Shown here: in pieces, positions 14,522-21,832 of the stretch
Layout: each line of letters begins with the position of its first letter
Numbering within the stretch: the stretch's first letter is position 1
Assembly (NCBI GenBank): GCA_036490955.1
Contig: DASXCX010000335.1
Span: 1-25,984, forward strand
Length of the DNA stretch: 25,984 nt
From: CAIKMD01 sp036490955
GTDB lineage: Bacteria; Pseudomonadota; Alphaproteobacteria; ATCC43930; CGMCC-115725
Direction: 5' to 3'
The notes under the pieces: model-generated
Seen by the model: the letters and a program-made list of their open reading frames with translations, nothing else
What the model was told of the DNA's origin: nothing
Databases searched by the model: none
Program-made: the position numbers and the translations under genes

Positions 14522-17500
14522 GATGGGGATGCCGGAGAGGGCGTTTTCGGCTGGCTATGACGGTGGAGCAGGCTGAAGACCGACGGCACGAAGATCAAGG
14601 TCGCGACCGTCGCGAGAATAAGGCCGCCGATCACGGCGCGGCCGAGCGGCGCGTTCTCTTCGCCGCCGTCGCCGAGGCCGAGCGCCATGGGGATCATACC
14701 GATGATCATGGCCAGCGCCGTCATCAGCACGGGGCGCAACCGCGTATAGCCGGCCTCGATCGCCGCCCTCACCGGATCGCCATGTTCGGCGAGCCGCTCG
14801 CGCGCGAAGGAGACGACGAGAATGCTGTTCGCGGTGGCAACGCCCATGCACATGATCGCGCCCATCAGCGCCGGCACGCTCAGCGTCGTGCCGGTGAAGA
14901 AAAGGAACAGCACGATCCCTGCCAGCGCCGCCGGCAAGGCCGTGATGATGATGAAGGGATCGAGCCAGGATTGGAAATTCACGACGATCAGCAGATAGAC
15001 CAGCACGATCGAGAAGGCGAGGCCGCCGAGCAGGTTTATGTAGGAGCTGCGCATCGTGTCGACCTGGCCGCGCACGGCAATGAAACTGCCGCGCGGTAGC
15101 TTGCTGCGGTTGGCGTCCACGACGCGGTTGATGTCGGCGGCGACGGCACCGAGATCGCGATCCTGAACCGAGGCATAGATATCGACGACGCGGGCGATGT
15201 TGTAATGCGAGATGACTTGCATCTCGGTGCCGCGGTCGACGGTGGCGAGGTTGGCGAGAATCTGGTCGCCCTTGCCGCCGGTCGCGTTGATCGGGATGTT
15301 GCGAAGATCCTGCAGTGATTGCATGTCGTACTGCGGCGACAAAGCCGTGAGGTTGTAGTTCACCCCGTTTTGCCAATTGAGGAAAAACATCGGCGTTACC
15401 TGGCCGCTGCCGCTCAACACGTTGAGCATGCTGTTGGCGACGTCGCGCTCGCTCAAGCCTCCTTGCGCCGCTTTGGTGCGGTCGACCGCAACATTGAGTG
15501 TCGGATAATCGAAGGCTTGCTGCACGCGCGCATCGGCGATGCCGGGCACATGGCGCAGTTGATCGAGAATCTGGTCCGCGACCTGGCGGTTGCCGTCGAG
15601 ATCGGAGCCGGTGATCTGGATATCGACCGGTGCGGGAATGCCGAAATTGAGGATCTGCGTGACGATGTCGGCGGGGAGGAAATAAAAGACCGTGCCGGGG
15701 AATTGCCGCGGCAGATCGAGGCGCAGCTTACGCACATAGTCGGCGGTCGGCGCATGATCGGGTTTCAGTGCGATCATGACATCGGCGTCACCGGCGCCGA
15801 TCAAGCCCGAGGTTGCGTGCATCGTGTTGATGGTGCTGTAGGGCAGGCCGATATTGTCGAGAACGCTGTCGATCTCGGTCTTCGGGATTTCGGCGCGGAC
15901 GAAATTCTCGACCTGATCGGCGAGCTTGGCGGTTTCTTCGATGCGCGTGCCCGAACGGGCGCGCAGATGGAGGATCATCTGGCCGTTATCGGTGTTGGGG
16001 AAGAAATCCTGACCGAGCCACGGCACCAGCACGAAGACTAGGCAGCAGGAAAGCAGAAAGACAGGAATGAACAACGCGCGCCGCGCGACCAGCAGCGTCA
16101 AGATGCCCTGATACCAATCGCGGAACGCGCCGAAGCCTTGCTCGAAGCGTTGCTGCGCGCGGACCAGCGGGTTGCGCGAGAGGCCGTGACCATGGTCTTT
16201 CGCTTTGAGCAGATACATCGCCATGGTCGCGATCAGGGTTCGCGACAGGAAATACGACCAAAGCATCGCGAAGACGACGGCCTCGGCCAGCGGCACGAAG
16301 AGGAATTTGGCGACGCCGTTCAAGAAAAACATCGGCAGGAAGACGATGCAGATGCAGAGCGTCGCGACGAGCGACGGCGCCGCGATCTGAGCCGCGCCTT
16401 CGAGGATCGCGGTCTCGAGGTTGCTTCCCTCCTCGAGATGCCGTTCCATGTTCTCGATAGTGACGGTGGCGTTGTCGACCAGCACGCCGACCGCGAGGGC
16501 GAGGCCGCCCAAGGTCATGATGTTGATGGTCTCGCCGAGGAAGCTCAACACCATCACCGCGCCGAGGATCGAGAGCGGGATCGAGACCGCGATGATGATC
16601 GTGCTGCGCCACGAGCCAAGGAAGATGAGGATCATCAGCGCGGTCAGGCCCGTCGCGATCACCGCCTCGCGGATCACGCCGCTCACCGCGGCGCTGACGA
16701 AGATCGACTGATCGCCGAGCGGCGTCATCTTCAATTCGGGCGGCACGGTCTGTGCGATCTGCGGCAGGGCGTTGCGGATGCCTTTGACGACGTCGATGGT
16801 CGAGGCCATGCCGGCTTTGAGGATCGATACCAGCACGCCGCGTTGGCCGTCCTGGCGAACGATGTTGGTTTGCGGCGTGAAGCCGTCGCTGACCGTCGCG
16901 ACATCGCGCAGATAGATCGTCGAATTGCCGACCTGTTTGATCGGCAGATTGTTGAGCTCGGCGACGGTGCGCGGCGCGCCGTTGAGCCGTGTATCGTACT
17001 CCAGCGCGCCGATCTTGGCCGGACCGCCCGGCAGGACGAGATTCTGATTGGTGACGGCGTTGAGGATATCCGTCGGCGCCAAGCCCTTCGACAACAGCAG
17101 GCTCGGATTGACATAGACCATCACTTGGCGCTGCTTGCCGCCGAAGGGATAGGGAACGACCGCGCCGTTGACGGTCACGAGCTGCGGACGCACGAAGTTG
17201 ACGGCGTAGTCGTTGAGTTGCTGTTCGGACAGGCCTTGGCCCGAAACGCCGAGTTGCAGGATCGGCACGCTCGATGCGCTGAAATTGATGATCAGTGGCG
17301 GCTGGATGCCGGGCGGCAGCGCGCGCAGCAATGTCTGCGAGATCGCGGTGATCTGCGCGTTGGCGGTATCGAGGCTGGCCGTCGGTTGGAGGAACACCTT
17401 GACCAGCGACTGGCCGTTGATCGTCGTCGACTCAATGTGCTCGATATTGTCGACGGTCGTGGTCAGCGTGCGCTCGAATACCGAGGTGACGCGACCTTCC

Positions 17501-17676
17501 ATCTCCTCCGGATTGAGTCCGGTGTAGCCCCAGCCGATCGCAATCACCGGGATGTTGATATTGGGGAAAATGTCGACGGGCGTGCGAAAGATAACGATCG
17601 GGCTGATGATGAGAATTGCCAGCGCCAACACGACGAAGGTGTAAGGCCGATGGAGCGCTATTCGAACAAGCCACAC
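14518..17676 (-). CDS. RND efflux permease (AcrB-like), non-canonical proton relay
   Basis: The product is 1052 aa, full length for this family: two halves of six membrane helices, each with a large periplasmic loop. Family blocks include FPNINIPVIAIGWGYTGLNPEEMEG, LGGLALAVGVLVDNATVTIENMER and the final IVGGL-like VIGGLILATVATLIFVPSVFSLLH. In helix 4 the AcrB Asp-Asp pair is Asp401-Asn402, and in helix 10 the position of the AcrB relay Lys940 is Ala949 (GVATANSILVVSF). This suggests a distinct subfamily rather than a broken gene, since the rest is intact. The start is a GTG (MWLVRIALHRPYTF), the usual family start; AGGA lies about 10 nt upstream. The stop overlaps the adaptor start. Confidence 0.95.
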   Translation of the reverse strand: MWLVRIALHRPYTFVVLALAILIISPIVIFRTPVDIFPNINIPVIAIGWGYTGLNPEEMEGRVTSVFERTLTTTVDNIEHIESTTINGQSLVKVFLQPTASLDTANAQITAISQTLLRALPPGIQPPLIINFSASSVPILQLGVSGQGLSEQQLNDYAVNFVRPQLVTVNGAVVPYPFGGKQRQVMVYVNPSLLLSKGLAPTDILNAVTNQNLVLPGGPAKIGALEYDTRLNGAPRTVAELNNLPIKQVGNSTIYLRDVATVSDGFTPQTNIVRQDGQRGVLVSILKAGMASTIDVVKGIRNALPQIAQTVPPELKMTPLGDQSIFVSAAVSGVIREAVIATGLTALMILIFLGSWRSTIIIAVSIPLSILGAVMVLSFLGETINIMTLGGLALAVGVLVDNATVTIENMERHLEEGSNLETAILEGAAQIAAPSLVATLCICIVFLPMFFLNGVAKFLFVPLAEAVVFAMLWSYFLSRTLIATMAMYLLKAKDHGHGLSRNPLVRAQQRFEQGFGAFRDWYQGILTLLVARRALFIPVFLLSCCLVFVLVPWLGQDFFPNTDNGQMILHLRARSGTRIEETAKLADQVENFVRAEIPKTEIDSVLDNIGLPYSTINTMHATSGLIGAGDADVMIALKPDHAPTADYVRKLRLDLPRQFPGTVFYFLPADIVTQILNFGIPAPVDIQITGSDLDGNRQVADQILDQLRHVPGIADARVQQAFDYPTLNVAVDRTKAAQGGLSERDVANSMLNVLSGSGQVTPMFFLNWQNGVNYNLTALSPQYDMQSLQDLRNIPINATGGKGDQILANLATVDRGTEMQVISHYNIARVVDIYASVQDRDLGAVAADINRVVDANRSKLPRGSFIAVRGQVDTMRSSYINLLGGLAFSIVLVYLLIVVNFQSWLDPFIIITALPAALAGIVLFLFFTGTTLSVPALMGAIMCMGVATANSILVVSFARERLAEHGDPVRAAIEAGYTRLRPVLMTALAMIIGMIPMALGLGDGGEENAPLGRAVIGGLILATVATLIFVPSVFSLLHRHSQPKTPSPASPS

Positions 17677-17812
17677 GGCAACAATTTCCTGGGAGGGCGC
17701 TAGACGGCTTTACCGCAGGGGCAGTGCGCTCGCATCGTCGGCAGCATCCTGGTTCGACATGGCACGGGAAAGTTACAAATCCGCAATCTTCCCGATGTTT
17801 CGCTCGCTCTGC

Positions 17813-18271
17813 CTATTCGCCGTCGGATTTCGCTTCGAGCACATAAGCGATCGCGTCGAGAGCGAGGATGTAGCTCTGCGCGCCGAAGCCGCAGATCACG
17901 CCGCGCGCCACGCTGCTGATGTAGGAATGCTGGCGATAGGGTTCGCGCGCGAAGATGTTGGAAAGATGCACCTCGATGATCGGCAGCTCGCAAGCGCGCA
18001 GCGCATCGAGAATTGCAATGGAGGTATGCGTGTAAGCGCCGGCGTTGATGACGATGCCGTCGGCGCTCTCGCGCGCCTCTTGGATCCAGTCGACAAGCTG
18101 GCCTTCGTGGTTGGACTGGCGGAAATCGAGCGCGAGATCGAGCGCGGCGGCCCGCTCGAGACAAGCTTCCTCGATGTCGGCAAGTGTTTCGGAGCCATAG
18201 GTCTTCGGCTCGCGCACGCCGAGCAGATTGAGATTGGGTCCGTTGAGGACCAGGATCGCCGCACCGGCCAC
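17813..18271 (-). CDS. aroQ: 3-Dehydroquinate dehydratase, type II
   Basis: The product is 152 aa, the family length. It dehydrates 3-dehydroquinate in the shikimate pathway. The N-terminus (ILVLNGPNLNLLGVREP) with Arg20 and the catalytic Tyr25 (KTYGS), NHEGQLVDWI, NAGAYTHTSIAILDAL, and EVHLSNIFAREPYRQHSYIS with His102 and Arg109/Arg113 are all present. The start is GTG with GGAG upstream at good spacing. It follows the MATE gene by 79 bp on the same strand. In many bacteria aroQ sits directly before accBC; here the RND pump and OmpA genes intervene. Confidence 0.98.
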   Translation of the reverse strand: MAGAAILVLNGPNLNLLGVREPKTYGSETLADIEEACLERAAALDLALDFRQSNHEGQLVDWIQEARESADGIVINAGAYTHTSIAILDALRACELPIIEVHLSNIFAREPYRQHSYISSVARGVICGFGAQSYILALDAIAYVLEAKSDGE

Positions 18272-18350
18272 GCTCGCTCTCCGTGCTGGTGCGCTGGCTT
18301 ATAGCAGCGTGCGCCCGAGTCGGGCAAACGCGTCGGACAAACGTGGCGCT

Positions 18351-19757
18351 CTACTCGCAGAGCGTCGCGGCGCGTTGCGGGCGGATCGCAGCAGCTTGGC
18401 TGGTGCCGCGGCCGAACCAAGCGCCCAGCGCGATCGCCAGCGCGTTCATCGTGCCGAAGACCGCCAGCGCGAGGCCGAGCGCGACGAAGACGCCGGCGAT
18501 ATTGCCGGGCATCAGGTGCAGCGCGAGCCAGCCGCCGCCGATGGCGACGATAAGACGCAACGCCGCAGCGCGCAGCGGCCATGTCAGCTTGCCCGCGCCT
18601 TGCGAGGCGAAATAGAGCGCGAGGCCGAGGCCGAAAAACCCGTAGAACGGACCCACGATCCGCATGTATTGCGTACCGGTCGCAATCATCAGTGCGTCGC
18701 TGCTGAAAAGGCCGAGCCAAGCGCGGGGCGCGAGCGCCGCGGCGATGCCGATCGCTTCGGTCATGAGCGCCGCGATGGCGGCGCCGGTCCAAGCCACACG
18801 CAGCGCGCGAACACGCTTGCCAGCACCGATCGCCGTGCCGACCATGGTGGCAATCGGCGTGCCGAGACCAAAGACCAGCGGCACCAGCACATACTCTAGT
18901 CGCGCACCGGCGCCATATCCGGCGATCGCCGCGGCGCCGAAGCTGCCGATGAAGCCTGTTGCCGTGCCGACGATCACGTTGGTGGAGACGCTGATCAGCG
19001 AGGAGATCGCGCCGACGCGCAAGATGTCCGCCATCGGCGCCCAGCGCAGCCGTGCCGGGCGAAGTTGGGGACGCAGCACGCCGCGTCCCGACCAGAGATA
19101 GGTGACGAACACGATGCTGCCGACCGCGTAGAAGCAGATCACGGCGATCGCGCCACCAGCAATGCCGAGATGGGGCAGGGGTCCCCACCCGGAAATCAAT
19201 GCCGGCGATAGCGGCAGCAATACGACGGCACCACCCGCCGTAACACTCGCCGGCAGTATCATGTTGCCGGCGCCGCGAATGATCGCGGCGAGCGAATTGT
19301 AAAGCCAGAACAGGATCGCGCCGGTAAAGACGATGTTGGAATAGATCAGCGCCGCGACGAGAGAGCCGCCATCGCCACCCATCAGCCGATAGAGCCAAGG
19401 GCCGCCGGCAAGCGCCGCGACCGTCGTCGCGATGCCGAGCAACAGTGCGAGAGCGACCGCGTGCCAGACGAGGCCGTTCGCTTCCTCGCGCTTACCCGAG
19501 CCGAGGGCGCGGGCGATCGCCGATAGGATGCCGCCGCCCATCGCACCGGCCGAGACCATCTGCACCAGCATGAGGACGGGAAAGACGAGGGAAATACCGG
19601 CGAGCGCATCCGTGCCGAGCTTGGCGACGAAATAGGTTTCGATCAGGCCGATGGCGGATTGGACCACCATGACGACCACGTTGGGCAAGGCCAGGCGGAG
19701 GAGTGTCCGGCCGATCGGCGCATCGAGCAGCGCGCGCGTCCTGGGGTCCATGGCCAT
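18351..19757 (-). CDS. MATE family multidrug efflux transporter
   Basis: The product is 468 aa with about 12 membrane helices and no signal peptide. It matches MATE pumps of the NorM/DinF type: RLALPNVVVMVVQSAIGLIETYFVAKLGTDALAGISLVFP in the first half, with GAMGGGILSAIARALGSGKREEAN, and a second repeat GYGAGARLEYVLVPLVFGLGTPIATMVGTAIGAGK. These pumps export cationic drugs against Na+ or H+. The ATG at 19757 has AGGA 8 nt upstream and a GTATATAAG -10 region. It is divergent from a MarR regulator with shared operators, which strongly suggests MarR control. Substrate unknown. Confidence 0.95.
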   Translation of the reverse strand: MAMDPRTRALLDAPIGRTLLRLALPNVVVMVVQSAIGLIETYFVAKLGTDALAGISLVFPVLMLVQMVSAGAMGGGILSAIARALGSGKREEANGLVWHAVALALLLGIATTVAALAGGPWLYRLMGGDGGSLVAALIYSNIVFTGAILFWLYNSLAAIIRGAGNMILPASVTAGGAVVLLPLSPALISGWGPLPHLGIAGGAIAVICFYAVGSIVFVTYLWSGRGVLRPQLRPARLRWAPMADILRVGAISSLISVSTNVIVGTATGFIGSFGAAAIAGYGAGARLEYVLVPLVFGLGTPIATMVGTAIGAGKRVRALRVAWTGAAIAALMTEAIGIAAALAPRAWLGLFSSDALMIATGTQYMRIVGPFYGFFGLGLALYFASQGAGKLTWPLRAAALRLIVAIGGGWLALHLMPGNIAGVFVALGLALAVFGTMNALAIALGAWFGRGTSQAAAIRPQRAATLCE

Positions 19758-19785
19758 GGTAAAATCCTCGCTCCCGCACCGATAG

Positions 19786-19846
19786 GTGCATATGCTCTTA
19801 TATACGACACAAACGGCTTGAACAAGAGTGCATATGCACGTATATG
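19786..19846. promoter_or_regulatory. Overlapping divergent promoters with paired MarR-type operators
   Basis: Two related sites lie in the divergent gap: GTGCATATGC (19786-19795) and the perfect palindrome GTGCATATGCAC (19828-19839), exactly 42 bp apart. The MATE promoter on the minus strand has -35 TTGTTC (19820-19825), a 17-bp spacer and -10 TATAAG (19797-19802); the first site covers its start point. The marR promoter has -35 TTGAAC (19818-19823), 17 bp and -10 TATATG (19841-19846); the second site fills its spacer. The -35 elements overlap. A repressor at both sites would shut both genes. Confidence 0.75.
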
Positions 19847-19858
19847 GGTATGAGAGCC

Positions 19859-20314
19859 ATGCAAACGACGTCTGAAACAGAAGCCGACATCGCCGAAACG
19901 CCCGATTTCATGGCATGCAACTGCTTGGCCATCCGCCAAGCAGCGCGCCAGATCACGCAGCTTTACGATCGCCACATGGCGGCGGCCGGACTGACGACCA
20001 GCCAATATTCGATTCTCGCCAAGCTCTCCCGCCTGGGGCCGCTCTCGATCAATGCGCTTGCGGCGCAGATGGTGATGGATCGCACCACGACCGGCCGTGC
20101 GATCCAACCGCTCGAGCGCGACAAACTGGTCGCGGTCGATGCCGGAAGCGACGCGCGGACGAAGCTCGTGCGCCTGACAGCCGCCGGCGCGAAGCGCTTC
20201 AAGGCGGCGGTGGGATGCTGGCGCGAGGCGCAGCACGAATTCGAGCGGGCTTATGGCGCCGACGCGTCGGCCGCGTTGCGTGCGGCATTGGCGCGCATCA
20301 CCACGATCGGTTAA
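19859..20314 (+). CDS. MarR family transcriptional regulator, divergent from MATE pump
   Basis: The product is 151 aa from ATG 19859 (the frame also has ATGs at 19844 and 19850). It has the winged-helix MarR fold: NCLAIRQAARQITQLYDRHMAAAGLTTSQYSILAKL, recognition region INALAAQMVMDRTTTGRAIQPLERDKLVAV and wing DARTKLVRLTAAG, then a C-terminal dimer helix. The predicted promoter -10 overlaps ATG 19844, so the later ATG is preferred, although its Shine-Dalgarno is weak. Early cysteines (MACNC) may serve as redox or metal sensors, but this is a guess. It most likely represses the divergent MATE gene and itself. Confidence 0.9.
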   Translation: MQTTSETEADIAETPDFMACNCLAIRQAARQITQLYDRHMAAAGLTTSQYSILAKLSRLGPLSINALAAQMVMDRTTTGRAIQPLERDKLVAVDAGSDARTKLVRLTAAGAKRFKAAVGCWREAQHEFERAYGADASAALRAALARITTIG

Positions 20315-20327
20315 GCGCAAAACAACA

Positions 20328-20352
20328 ACGGCGCGGATATTTTCCGCGCCGT
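20328..20352. terminator. Bidirectional terminator between two MarR genes
   Basis: A perfect 10-bp stem (ACGGCGCGGA / TCCGCGCCGT) with a 5-nt loop lies between the two convergent genes. On the minus strand it is followed by TTGTTGTTTT, on the plus strand by CTTCTCGTT, so it may end transcripts from both sides, better on the minus strand. Confidence 0.85.
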
Positions 20353-20389
20353 CTTCTCGTTGATCGATCGGTTGAGAAGAGCCGAGCGA

Positions 20390-20914
20390 CTATTCGTCGT
20401 CGCCGTCGTCGTCCTCGATGTCGACGGCGCTCACGCCGCTATGCTCGAGATAAGCCTCGATTTTGGCCAAGGCGTTGTCGAGCACGGCACGTTCGGTACC
20501 GCTCAGTGCCGAGACGATCTCGGACTCGACTTCCTGCACGAGCGGCACGATCTGGCGATAAATCTCGAGGCCTGCGCTGGTGAGGTTGAGGATGGCGCGC
20601 CGGCGATCCTGCGGATCCGCATCGCGCGTGATCAAGCCGGCCTTTAGCAGCTTGGCCACCGCACGGCTGACCCGAACCTTATCCATCGTGGTCTGCGCGA
20701 TCACGGCATTGGCACTCATCGAACCCTGTTGGCCGAGCACCGCCATGGTGCGCCATTCCGGCGCCGAGAGCTTGAAGCGCTCGCCATAGAAGCGTGCCAC
20801 CCGGCGAGTCAGCCGATTGCTCAGAACCGTGAGTCGGAACGGCAGGTATTTGCCGAGCTCGAAATTCCGCCGTGGGAAATGCGCGGCCAGTGCCGCTGCC
20901 GCATCTTTACTCAT
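20390..20914 (-). CDS. MarR family transcriptional regulator with acidic tail
   Basis: The product is 174 aa from ATG 20914, chosen because GGAG lies 7 nt upstream; the open frame extends to 21001. It has a MarR winged helix: FRLTVLSNRLTRRVARFYGERFKLSAPEWRTMAVL, recognition region SANAVIAQTTMDKVRVSRAVAKLLKAGLI, wing ADPQDRRRAILNLTSAG, and a dimerisation helix. It ends in a run of acidic residues (DIEDDDGDDE). It is convergent with the first MarR gene and divergent from maiA, 190 bp away. Two ACCAGTG repeats in the gap may be its operator. Its ligand and targets are unknown; regulation of maiA is possible but unproven. Confidence 0.9.
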   Translation of the reverse strand: MSKDAAAALAAHFPRRNFELGKYLPFRLTVLSNRLTRRVARFYGERFKLSAPEWRTMAVLGQQGSMSANAVIAQTTMDKVRVSRAVAKLLKAGLITRDADPQDRRRAILNLTSAGLEIYRQIVPLVQEVESEIVSALSGTERAVLDNALAKIEAYLEHSGVSAVDIEDDDGDDE

Positions 20915-20955
20915 ATGATCACTCCGCATTCCCCTACAGCAGTTAGCGACAATCA

Positions 20956-20982
20956 ACCAGTGTGCAGCCTCAATTACCAGTG
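20956..20982. promoter_or_regulatory. Direct repeats in the marR-maiA gap, possible operator
   Basis: ACCAGTG occurs at 20956-20962 and 20976-20982, exactly 20 bp apart (two helical turns), 42-62 bp upstream of the second MarR gene's ATG. The rest of the gap shows no convincing -35/-10 pair on either strand. The call is tentative. Confidence 0.35.
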
Positions 20983-21104
20983 CTAAGCAACCATAAGGCA
21001 TTCTATCCCCGTCGGGCGATAATTTCTCTGGGGATGCCGGCTTGACGAAAATGCCGCACCGCCGAGACTGCCAGCCGATCCAGAACGGGCAGGGAAGCAG
21101 GGAA

Positions 21105-21749
21105 ATGAAGCTTTACGGCTATTTTCGCTCGTCAGCGGCGTTCCGCGTGCGAATCGCGCTCAACCTCAAGGGCCTCGATTACGAGCAGGCCTTCATCCAT
21201 CTACGCAAGGGTGACCAGCGTTCGACCGAGTATTTGGGTCTCAATCCTCAGGGATTGGTGCCGGCTCTGGTCGCGGAGGGCGGGGCCGTTCTCACACAAT
21301 CGCTATCGATCATCGAATATCTCGAAGAGACCCGGCCCAACCCCGCCTTACTGCCTCGTGATCCGGTTGGCCGCGCGCGGGTGCGCTCTCTGGCCGAAGC
21401 AGTCGCCTGCGACATTCACCCGATCGACAATCTGCGCGTGCTGCAATTCCTGTCGCGCCAGTTGGGCCACAAGGAGCCGGACATCGAGACCTGGTTCAAC
21501 CATTGGATCGCGGTCGGTTTCGAGGGCATCGAGACGACGCTCGCGAGCGATGGCAAAGCCGGGAAATTCTGTCATGGCGATACGCCCGGCCTCGCCGATA
21601 TCTGCCTCGTGCCCCAAGTGTTCAACGCGCGGCGCTATCCGAGCTTCGATTTGAAGCCTTATCCGAGCATCATGCGTGTCTTCGAGAACAGCATGAAGCT
21701 CGAAGCCTTCGATCGCGCCGTGCCGGAAAAACAGCCCGACGCGGAGTAA
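21105..21749 (+). CDS. maiA: Maleylacetoacetate isomerase (zeta-class glutathione S-transferase)
   Basis: The product is 214 aa, the family size. It isomerises maleylacetoacetate to fumarylacetoacetate in tyrosine and homogentisate breakdown, using glutathione. The N-terminal thioredoxin-like domain has the zeta motif YFRSSAAFRVRIALNLKGL with catalytic Ser9/Ser10, then LNPQGLVPALV and LTQSLSIIEYLEETRP. The C-terminal helical domain has ACDIHPIDNLRVLQFL and GDTPGLADICLVPQVFNARRY. The frame is open from 21042, but ATG 21105 is the family start with AGGGAA just upstream. The homogentisate dioxygenase and true fumarylacetoacetase genes are absent from the window. Confidence 0.94.
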   Translation: MKLYGYFRSSAAFRVRIALNLKGLDYEQAFIHLRKGDQRSTEYLGLNPQGLVPALVAEGGAVLTQSLSIIEYLEETRPNPALLPRDPVGRARVRSLAEAVACDIHPIDNLRVLQFLSRQLGHKEPDIETWFNHWIAVGFEGIETTLASDGKAGKFCHGDTPGLADICLVPQVFNARRYPSFDLKPYPSIMRVFENSMKLEAFDRAVPEKQPDAE

Positions 21750-21760
21750 GCGTCGCGAGG

Positions 21761-21794
21761 CAAAGAAAAGGGCCGCAGCTTGCGCTGCGGCCCT
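21761..21794 (-). terminator. Rho-independent terminator after groEL (and facing maiA)
   Basis: A perfect 11-bp stem (AGGGCCGCAGC / GCTGCGGCCCT, 21769-21794) with a 4-nt loop. On the minus strand it is followed by TTTTCTTTG, so it ends the groESL transcript about 40 bp after the groEL stop. It also follows maiA by 20 bp and may stop that transcript too. Confidence 0.9.
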
Positions 21795-21832
21795 GATCGA
21801 CTTGGCTTCCGAAGAAGCGGCGAACTCCGAAA

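Noticed and set aside
16138..17703. 521-codon open frame on the plus strand opposite the RND permease gene
   Set aside because: It is antisense to a well-supported permease and consists of Asp/Arg/His-rich sequence without family resemblance.
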